NCBI RefSeq assembly: GCF_902489365.1
Contig: NZ_CABTZR010000103.1
Location: 1-6,438 of the forward strand
DNA: 6,438 bases
Direction of reading: 5' to 3'
DNA from: an uncultured Corynebacterium sp.
GTDB lineage: Bacteria; Actinomycetota; Actinomycetes; Mycobacteriales; Mycobacteriaceae
This document shows positions 1 through 6,200 of this stretch, one piece after another. Numbering within the stretch: position 1 is the stretch's first letter; the number at the start of each line of letters is the position of its first letter. The translations under genes were made by a program, and so were the position numbers. The notes under the pieces were generated by a model. The model was given only the letters and a program-made list of their open reading frames with translations. It was not told the DNA's origin and did no database searches.

Positions 1-2
1 CT

Positions 3-248
3 ATCACAGACCTAGGACTATCCGGTGTTGATTTCATCGATCGGGCTGTTGGAACCGATTCAAAATCAAGATCACCGCATTATCCCAGGCTGCCCCGGAA
101 ATCCGTACCGGTTTATCCACACGAAATGTCCCTTAAGCCGGCGTGGGTTAAGGGCTACTACGCAATTCGCGTCAACTCGCAGTGGCGCATCATATTCAAG
201 TGGACACCCGAGGGAGCTGTTGACGTTGACTTTATCGACTACCACTGA
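3..248 (+). pseudogene. HigB/RelE-family toxin, C-terminal part only (5' end degenerate or missing)
   Basis: The frame is open from the window edge to TGA at 246-248. From about position 150 it reads KGYYAIRVNSQWRIIFKW followed by VDVDFIDYH, the C-terminal half of HigB-type ribosome-dependent mRNA interferases (RelE/ParE superfamily), including the conserved Ile-Arg-Val-Asn, Gln-Trp-Arg and terminal Asp-Tyr-His elements. These toxins are usually about 90 residues. The upstream residues encoded by 3-149 do not resemble the family's N-terminal half, and the usual Pro-Pro-Gly-Asn segment before the core is not in this frame. A Cys-Pro-Gly-Asn appears in another frame near 90-105, which could mean an indel. 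The only in-frame ATG near the conserved part (126) would give a 40-residue peptide. The stop overlaps the antitoxin start, the usual toxin-first higBA layout. I infer a decayed or recombined toxin. An intact divergent toxin starting before position 1 remains possible. Confidence 0.6.
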
Positions 249-570
249 CGCGCATTCTCATGTTGATGTTGTTCCCGTTCCGCCCCCTGGAGAGGTACTT
301 CTCCTAGAATTCCTCAAACCCTGCGGGATTACCCAGTATCGTCTGGCCAACGACATTGGCACTACCCGTTCCCAAGTTTCCAAAATTACCCGCGGTGCGC
401 TCGGTATCAGTGCCGATATGGCTTTGCGTTTATCGGCCTATTTTGGGAACTCCGCCGAGTTCTGGCTCGGGCTCCAAGAGGAATACGATCTGTGGAAAGC
501 TCGCCAGACCACTGATGTCAGCGCTATCGTTCCGTGGAATCACAAAGAAAAAGCTGATTCTCGTTCATAA
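226..570 (+). CDS. higA: HigA-type XRE-family antitoxin
   Basis: This is a 114-residue helix-turn-helix protein of the HigA (VapI-like) antitoxin family, which neutralises a HigB toxin and represses its own operon. The family pattern is clear: PPGEVLLLEFLKP at residues 20-32 (usually HPGEIL.EEFL), ITQYRLANDIG at 35-45, a recognition helix around 46-57, then ISADMALRLSAYFG at 61-74 and SAEFWLGLQ at 76-84. No ATG or GTG lies in frame near the expected start. TTG at 226 is preferred because GGGAG at 212-216 sits 9 bases upstream, while TTG at 220 is too close to it. The start overlaps the toxin stop (246-248) by 23 bases, implying translational coupling. The C-terminal tail after residue 90 is less conserved. 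The stop lies only 17 bases from the converging MFS stop. The antitoxin appears intact although its toxin partner looks degraded. The family call is firm; the exact start is less certain. Confidence 0.85.
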   Translation: MTLSTTTDAHSHVDVVPVPPPGEVLLLEFLKPCGITQYRLANDIGTTRSQVSKITRGALGISADMALRLSAYFGNSAEFWLGLQEEYDLWKARQTTDVSAIVPWNHKEKADSRS

Positions 571-584
571 AAGCAGAGGAATCG

Positions 585-596
585 CGCTCATGAGCG
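585..596. repeat. 12-bp perfect palindrome between convergent genes
   Basis: CGCTCATGAGCG is fully self-complementary and covers the MFS stop codon (588-590 on the - strand), between the converging ends of higA and the MFS gene. It could form a 4-bp stem with a CATG loop. Neither side has a strong T tract, so a terminator role is unproven and it may be chance. Confidence 0.3.
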
Positions 597-1832
597 GCTA
601 GGGGAATTCTCTTTCTCCTTCGCGTCTGCTTGTGCAAGGGCGCGATCGGCTCGGCGCACAAAGACGAGGGCGGGCCCGATAGCGAGGAGCCCGGCGAGCG
701 CATTGGCCCACAAACCGGTGGTCAAGGTCCAGCGATGAGACAATGCGGCTAGAGGGGTCGACCACACGCTAGAGAGTGAGACGACGGTGCTCATTTGGAT
801 ATTGGTGACTCGGCCAAATGTTTCTTCTGCCATAAGCCTGTGGAGTGCGGCATAGGTTACCGCTCCGGCGGCTGGGGCTGTAAGAACAGACAGTCCTAGC
901 GGGATGATCATCAACAGGCTGGGGCTGAGCAGGGCGCCACAGGCGATTGACGCAGCAACCCAGACACACGTGCCTACCTGCAGGGTGCCGAACGAGAACT
1001 TCTTCTGCAACCAACCCGTCGACAAAGCACCCACAATCCCGATGAGGCCGATGGACGTGCGGGCTAGTCCCGTTACCCATCCAGGGTTGTTCCCCTCCTC
1101 CAGTATGAGGACGGCCATGAACAGTGAGCCGTTAATTGCGCAGTTCGACAGTGTTTGCATGGCAATGAGCCCGCGCAGCAGGGGTGAGCGAGCCACGATG
1201 GCTAAGCCTTCCTTCGTTGTGCGTAGGAGCTTGTTCTCTGCCCTCTTTGCGGGGTCTAGGCGAGCCCTGATGAACAGGAAGAAAACAATGGTGAGGAAAT
1301 TCGCCAAGCCTACAAACACAAAGGGCAGTGCCAGATTAACTTCTAGAAGTGCGCCGCCCACAGTGGGGCCGATGAGTCCCGCAAATTGCAGGCGCGCTTG
1401 GATGAGCCCTTGTTTGGCGGCGAGTTGTTCTTCCTCAACGAGCTGGGGCAGGCAAGGGTCGGAGCAAGCTTGACCTATTCGGTAAAAGAGCATCATGCTC
1501 CCGAGAAGCACACCGAAGACGATGGGGGAGAAACTTCCGGATAGGATGAGGCCCGCTAACGCGAGGTTGAGCACCCCGGCCAGCGCGTTGGTCACAATGA
1601 TGAGTGGTTTGCGGCGCCACATATCCGCAAGAGAGCCGCCGATGATTCCGCCCGTCAGTGCAGCTATTCCGGTGATGGTCCCATACAGGCCGGCAAGGGT
1701 AAGACTATCGCTCAAGCGTAGAGTGACCACCGGAATAGCAAGCCCGGCTCCCACCCCAGCTATCTGAGCCACGAGGTCTGACCATAGGTAGAGGCGGAAG
1801 TCTCTGTTCTTGCTTTGGGGGTCATTCTTCAT
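588..1832 (-). CDS. MFS transporter, multidrug/exporter-like
   Basis: This is a 414-residue polytopic inner-membrane protein of the major facilitator superfamily, of the size and hydrophobic pattern of 12-helix proton-coupled exporters (EntS/MefA-like MFS_3 group). The family's motif A is visible between helices 2 and 3: GGSLADMWRRKPL at about residues 65-77. A long hydrophilic central loop (roughly FIRARLDPAKRAENKLLRTTKEG) separates the two six-helix halves, and the C-terminus is charged and cytoplasmic (QADAKEKENSPSRS). The ATG at 1830-1832 is chosen because AGGA lies 4 bases upstream (1837-1840). An in-frame TTG at 1842-1844 would add four residues but has no ribosome site. A promoter is visible at 1893-1920. 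The gene converges on higA and is divergent from the DUF3068 gene. The substrate cannot be read from sequence; drug efflux or siderophore export are both possible. The frame is intact with no sign of decay. Confidence 0.88.
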   Translation of the reverse strand: MKNDPQSKNRDFRLYLWSDLVAQIAGVGAGLAIPVVTLRLSDSLTLAGLYGTITGIAALTGGIIGGSLADMWRRKPLIIVTNALAGVLNLALAGLILSGSFSPIVFGVLLGSMMLFYRIGQACSDPCLPQLVEEEQLAAKQGLIQARLQFAGLIGPTVGGALLEVNLALPFVFVGLANFLTIVFFLFIRARLDPAKRAENKLLRTTKEGLAIVARSPLLRGLIAMQTLSNCAINGSLFMAVLILEEGNNPGWVTGLARTSIGLIGIVGALSTGWLQKKFSFGTLQVGTCVWVAASIACGALLSPSLLMIIPLGLSVLTAPAAGAVTYAALHRLMAEETFGRVTNIQMSTVVSLSSVWSTPLAALSHRWTLTTGLWANALAGLLAIGPALVFVRRADRALAQADAKEKENSPSRS

Positions 1833-1892
1833 TGGTTCCTGCAATCTGCCGATCCGATCTCAAGTGTGATGTGGGGCACTTATCCTTAGACT

Positions 1893-1920
1893 ATTAAACG
1901 CTCCGGTAGCCCCCCGTCAA
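1893..1920 (-). promoter_or_regulatory. Sigma-A-like promoter of the MFS gene
   Basis: On the - strand, TTGACG (complement of 1915-1920) and TTTAAT (complement of 1893-1898) are separated by 16 bases. Each hexamer matches the housekeeping consensus at 5 of 6 positions. Transcription would start near 1886, leaving a leader of about 54 bases before the ATG at 1832. This is stronger than typical corynebacterial promoters, which often lack a recognisable -35. No operator-like inverted repeat was seen over it. Confidence 0.6.
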
Positions 1921-1978
1921 TGCCACGTGAATCTGAAACGCCCCCTCCAGGGAAATGTGTTTTGAGCAAACGAATCGG

Positions 1979-1992
1979 TAGGATAAGCCACC
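1979..1992 (+). promoter_or_regulatory. Ribosome-binding site or leaderless -10 of the DUF3068 gene
   Basis: AGGA at 1980-1983 lies 9 bases before the ATG at 1993 and can act as a Shine-Dalgarno site. The overlapping hexamer TAGGAT (1979-1984) also fits a corynebacterial TAnnnT -10 box. If used as a promoter it would start transcription at about 1991-1993 and give a leaderless mRNA. Sequence alone cannot separate the two readings; no good -35 was seen at 16-18 bases upstream. Confidence 0.4.
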
Positions 1993-2949
1993 ATGCTGCC
2001 CAAGTCCCGCATCTTCTCCGTCCTTCTGCTCGGCCTCGGCGTTGCGCTGATCGCAGCTGGCCTGGCGGCGTCGAGCTTCTTGAGCTTTAGCCCGCGCCTG
2101 CCGCTGGATATCAAGGACACCACGTGGACGATGCAGGATGAAACCGCCACCGCGCAGGAGCTGTCCGCAGAGGGTGTCTCGCAGTACGAGGGGCCGATGA
2201 CCTATCAGCTCAACCTGGACATCCAGGATCCGGCGGACAAGGAGACCGCCACGCTGCGAGTCGGCGAATCCGCCATCCGTGGCGGCACGGGCAACGTCGA
2301 GGACTTGAGCTTTGCGCGTGTGTGGAATTATCCCGTCGACCGCCTCAGCGGTGAGGCCACGGGCCCGGCGGCGCTCTCCCACACCATGGGCTCGCCCACG
2401 GCGGAGGTCCCAGTTGAGGGCTACTGGCTGAAGCTGCCCGCCGAAGCCGAGCAGACCACCTACCCGGTCTTTGACCCGGTGCTGCGCAAGGCTGCCGATG
2501 CCGTCTTCGAGGAATCCCTCGACATCGACGGCCGTACGGTCTACCGCTACCACCAGGAGATTGAGCCCACCAACGTGGCTACCCTTTATGCCGGGAACAC
2601 GACCACAACGCTGAGCAATGAGGATGGTTCCACCGAGCAGGGCTACCTCTTCCATGCTGCAACGAGAGACCTCTTTGTGGATCAAGCCACCGGACTCGTC
2701 GTGGGTATGGACGTCGATGTCAAGGACTACTGGGCCGACCGCGAGGGCAACGAGCGCGAGGTACAGTTTGCCTTCAACGGTGCGACCGATGAGGAATCCC
2801 GCACGGAGTTGCTCCAGCAAGCAGAGCGCTTCCCGCGGAGTGCTGTGGGGCTGTGGGTACGCTGGGGCGGCGTAGGCATAGGCGCGCTCTTGGTGCTGAT
2901 GGGGGCGCTGGGTGCTTTCCGTCGCCCCGCGAGCCGTCACTCCCGCTAG
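1993..2949 (+). CDS. DUF3068 (PorA-like) membrane-anchored envelope protein
   Basis: This 318-residue protein has an uncleaved-signal-type hydrophobic segment at about residues 7-31, a large hydrophilic domain of roughly 250 residues with no cysteine, and a C-terminal membrane helix at about 289-309 followed by a basic tail (RRPASRHSR). The topology suggests both ends in or near the cytoplasm and the central domain outside the membrane. Two segments fit the DUF3068/PorA-family pattern of mycolate actinobacteria: YPVFDPVLRKA at 157-167 and DGRTVYRY at 179-186. The family is annotated porin PorA family in databases, but it should not be equated with the short C. glutamicum PorA peptides; its function is unknown. 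ATG 1993 is supported by AGGA 9 bases upstream and by the signal segment beginning right after it. It is co-oriented with rpoB but 294 bases away, and divergent from the MFS gene. Family call from remembered pattern, not a search. Confidence 0.8.
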   Translation: MLPKSRIFSVLLLGLGVALIAAGLAASSFLSFSPRLPLDIKDTTWTMQDETATAQELSAEGVSQYEGPMTYQLNLDIQDPADKETATLRVGESAIRGGTGNVEDLSFARVWNYPVDRLSGEATGPAALSHTMGSPTAEVPVEGYWLKLPAEAEQTTYPVFDPVLRKAADAVFEESLDIDGRTVYRYHQEIEPTNVATLYAGNTTTTLSNEDGSTEQGYLFHAATRDLFVDQATGLVVGMDVDVKDYWADREGNEREVQFAFNGATDEESRTELLQQAERFPRSAVGLWVRWGGVGIGALLVLMGALGAFRRPASRHSR

Positions 2950-2970
2950 ACGCTCGCGCTAGAGGCCTGC

Positions 2971-3003
2971 GCGTGCGGATCTCCGCAGCGACACGCCAAG
3001 AGT
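2971..3003 (+). terminator. Possible weak terminator after the DUF3068 gene
   Basis: About 20 bases after the stop, GCGTG (2971-2975) can pair with CACGC (2992-2996), enclosing CGGA (2976-2979) with TCCG (2982-2985). An alternative is TGCGGA (2974-2979) with TCCGCA (2982-2987). There is no clear U tract afterwards, only short T runs near 3006-3009, so termination is uncertain. Confidence 0.3.
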
Positions 3004-3013
3004 GTGTTTCGCC

Positions 3014-3042
3014 TTTACAAGGCTGCCTTTATGCTATAGGCT
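3014..3042 (+). promoter_or_regulatory. Candidate rpoB promoter
   Basis: TTTACA (3014-3019, 5 of 6 to the -35 consensus) is followed after 17 bases by TAGGCT (3037-3042), which fits the corynebacterial TAnnnT -10 form. An overlapping alternative -10 is TATAGG at 3035-3040 with an upstream TGC extension, at 15-base spacing. Transcription would start near 3049 and give a leader of about 195 bases before TTG 3244. A second candidate, TTGACA at 3112-3117 with TCTAAA at 3134-3139, lies further downstream but has a poor -10. Confidence 0.4.
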
Positions 3043-3092
3043 ATTTCGTTGCGCTGGAATCTGGATCTTTAGTGCACATTTAGCCTTTCGAG

Positions 3093-3197
3093 CGGTGATG
3101 GCAAAACCGACTTGACAAGGTGATTTTGTGCATTCTAAACCCAGTCGTTCCACAGCAGACCGAATGCTAAATCTACCAGCGGTTTTGCACCTCACCG
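3093..3197 (+). promoter_or_regulatory. Long inverted repeat in the presumed rpoB leader (possible RNA switch)
   Basis: GCAAAACCG (3101-3109) is perfectly complementary to CGGTTTTGC (3180-3188). Just outside, CGGTGA (3093-3098) is complementary to TCACCG (3192-3197), with a 2x3 internal loop between, for 15 pairs in all closing a 70-base loop. A second upstream arm, GGTGA (3119-3123) plus GTGCA (3128-3132), can pair with TGCAC (3186-3190) and TCACC (3192-3196), so it competes for the same downstream arm. CAAAA (3102-3106) can also pair with TTTTG (3124-3128), linking the two upstream arms. The downstream arm ends 33 bases before the rpoB ribosome site. A regulatory role is inferred; DNA-level binding or chance is not excluded. 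Confidence 0.4.
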
Positions 3198-3230
3198 GCC
3201 AGGGTGGGGAGGCAATCCGCCAGAGGTACT

Positions 3231-3237
3231 GGAAGGA
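3231..3237 (+). promoter_or_regulatory. Ribosome-binding site that decides the rpoB start
   Basis: GGAAGGA lies 6 bases before TTG 3244. Related RpoB proteins are often annotated from a GTG six codons earlier (Val-Leu-Glu-Gly-Pro-Ile-Leu-Ala-Val-Ser). Here that codon is GTA (3226-3228), which is not a usual start, so TTG 3244 is favoured. The ribosome site would itself be inside the coding region if the upstream start were used. Confidence 0.7.
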
Positions 3238-3243
3238 CCCATC

Positions 3244-6200
3244 TTGGCAGTCTCCCGCCAGACCAAGTCAGTGGCCAACATCCCTGGAGCCCCGAAGCGA
3301 TACTCCTTCGCTAAAATCAGCGAGCCCATCGCCGTCCCGGGCCTCCTCGATCTACAACTCGATTCTTACGCGTGGCTCATCGGCACCCCCGAGTGGCGCG
3401 AGCGCGAGCAGGCAGAGCGCGGCGAAGACGCACGCGTGACGAGCGGCCTTGAGGATATCCTCGAGGAGCTTTCTCCGATCCAGGACTACTCGGGCAACAT
3501 GTCCCTGTCCCTGTCGGAGCCTCGCTTCGAGCCGGTGAAGAACACCGTGGACGAGTGCAAAGAGAAGGACATCAACTACTCGGCGCCACTGTACGTCACC
3601 GCAGAATTTATTAATAACGACACCCAGGAGATCAAGTCCCAGACCGTCTTCATCGGCGATTTCCCGATGATGACTGAGAAGGGCACCTTCATCGTCAACG
3701 GCACCGAGCGCGTTATCGTTTCGCAGCTCGTGCGTTCCCCGGGTGTGTACTTCGACCAGACCATCGACAAGTCCACCGAGCGCCCGCTGCACTCCGTGAA
3801 GGTCATTCCTTCCCGCGGTGCGTGGCTCGAGTTTGACGTCGACAAGCGCGACACCGTCGGCGTGCGCATCGACCGCAAGCGCCGCCAGCCGGTCACCGTG
3901 CTGCTCAAGGCCCTGGGTTGGACCGAGGAGCAGATCAAGGAGCGCTTCGGCTTCTCCGAGCTCATGATGTCCACCCTTGAGTCCGATGGCGTGGCCAACA
4001 CCGATGAGGCTCTCCTGGAGATCTACCGCAAGCAGCGCCCGGGCGAGCAGCCCACGCGTGACCTCGCGCAGGCACTGCTGGATAACTCCTTCTTCCGTGC
4101 GAAGCGCTACGACCTGGCCAAGGTGGGCCGCTACAAGGTCAACCGCAAGCTCGGCCTGGGCGGAGACCACGATGGTCTAATGACCCTGACCGAGGAAGAC
4201 ATCGCCGTCACCCTCGAGTACCTCGTGCGCCTGCACGCCGGTGAGCGTGAGATGAAGGCCCCGAACGGTGAGATGATCGCCATCCACACGGACGACATCG
4301 ACCACTTTGGTAACCGTCGTCTGCGTACCGTCGGCGAACTCATCCAGAACCAGGTCCGCGTGGGCCTGTCCCGCATGGAGCGCGTTGTTCGTGAGCGCAT
4401 GACCACCCAGGATGCAGAGTCGATTACCCCGACCTCCCTGATCAATGTCCGCCCGGTTTCTGCTGCCATCCGCGAGTTCTTCGGTACCTCACAGCTCTCG
4501 CAGTTCATGGACCAGAACAACTCCCTGTCTGGCTTGACCCACAAGCGCCGCCTGTCCGCGCTGGGCCCGGGCGGTCTGTCCCGTGAGCGCGCCGGCATTG
4601 AGGTGCGAGACGTTCACGCATCGCACTACGGCCGCATGTGCCCGATTGAGACGCCGGAAGGCCCGAACATTGGCCTGATCGGTTCGCTGGCGTCCTACGC
4701 CCGCGTCAACGCCTTCGGTTTCATCGAGACCCCGTACCGCAAGGTTGTGGACGGCAAGGTCACCGACCAGGTGGAGTACCTCACCGCCGATGAAGAGGAT
4801 CGCTTCGCCATTGCGCAGGCTGAGGTTGAGAAGGATGCTGACGGCACCCTGACCGGCGACCGCATCGAGGTTCGCCTCAAGGACGGCGATATCGGCGTGA
4901 CCGACGCCGCCGGCGTGGACTACGTCGACGTGTCCCCGCGCCAGATGGTCTCCGTGGCTACCGCCATGATTCCGTTCCTCGAGCACGACGATGCTAACCG
5001 TGCCCTCATGGGCGCGAACATGCAGCGCCAGGCCGTGCCGCTGGTTCGTTCCGAGGCCCCGTACGTCGGCACCGGTATGGAGCAACGCGCCGCCTACGAT
5101 GCTGGTGACCTCATCATCACTCCGAAGGCAGGCGTGGTGGAGAACGTCACCGCGGACCTCATCACCATCATGGATGACGAGGGTCAGCGTGATACCTACA
5201 TGCTGCGTAAGTTCGAGCGCACCAACCAGAACACCAACTACAACCAGACTCCGCTGGTCTCCCTGGGTGACCGTGTGGAGGCAGGCCAGGTACTTGCCGA
5301 CGGCCCCGGTACCCACAACGGTGAGATGTCCCTCGGCCGCAACCTGCTGGTTGCCTTCATGCCGTGGGAAGGCCACAACTACGAGGACGCCATCATCCTC
5401 AACCAGCGCATCGTGGAGGAGGACATCCTCACCTCGATCCACATCGAGGAGCACGAGATCGATGCTCGCGATACCAAGCTGGGTCCGGAGGAGATCACCC
5501 GCGAGATCCCGAACGTCTCTGATGACGTCCTGCGTGACCTCGACGAGCGCGGCATCGTCCGCATCGGCGCCGACGTCCGCGCCGGCGACATCCTTGTCGG
5601 TAAGGTCACCCCGAAGGGTGAGACCGAGCTGACCCCGGAGGAGCGCCTGCTGCGCGCCATCTTCGGCGAGAAGGCCCGCGAGGTCCGCGATACCTCCATG
5701 AAGGTGCCGCACGGTGAGACCGGTAAGGTCATCGGCGTTTCCCGCTTCTCCCGCGAGGATGACGACGATCTGGCCCCGGGCGTCAACGAGATGATCCGCG
5801 TCTACGTGGCTCAGAAGCGCAAGATTCAGGACGGCGATAAGCTCGCTGGCCGCCACGGCAACAAGGGCGTTGTGGGCAAGATTCTCCCGCCGGAGGATAT
5901 GCCGTTCATGGAGGATGGCACCCCGGTGGACATCATCCTCAACACCCACGGTGTGCCGCGTCGTATGAACATCGGCCAGGTTCTCGAGGTGCACCTCGGC
6001 TGGCTGGCACACGCCGGTTGGAAGATCGATACCGAGGATCCGGCCAACGCTGAGCTGCTCAAGACCCTTCCGGAAGAGCTGTACGACGTCCCGCCAGAGT
6101 CGCTCACCGCAACCCCGGTCTTCGACGGTGCCACCAACGAGGAGATTTCTCGCCTGCTGGCTTCCTCCAAGCCGAACCGCGATGGTGACGTCATGGTGGA

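Noticed and set aside
34..120. 28-codon - strand frame starting at GTG 120 (VDKPVRISGAAWDNAVILIL...)
   Set aside because: It looks faintly protein-like, but it is short, lies in a disrupted region and matches nothing I can name with confidence.
904..1473. 189-codon + strand frame opposite the MFS gene
   Set aside because: Low-complexity Arg/Ser/Pro-rich product; the opposite strand is a clear 12-TM transporter.
1894..2940. 348-codon frame antisense to the DUF3068 gene
   Set aside because: The + strand frame has a signal segment, a terminal membrane helix and family motifs. The antisense product has none.
3112..3139. TTGACA with TCTAAA as an rpoB promoter
   Set aside because: The -35 is perfect, but the -10 is poor at every spacing from 16 to 18. 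It is kept only as an alternative to the promoter at 3014-3042.
3128..3439. 103-codon frame starting in the rpoB leader
   Set aside because: It overlaps the rpoB start in another frame, has no ribosome site and no recognisable product. A leader peptide cannot be supported.
3352..4170. 272-codon frame antisense to the start of rpoB
   Set aside because: Shadow of rpoB with antisense-type composition and no motif.
4991..5632. 213-codon + strand frame inside rpoB
   Set aside because: Out-of-frame reading of rpoB, rich in Ser, Thr, Arg and Pro as expected for a shifted frame.
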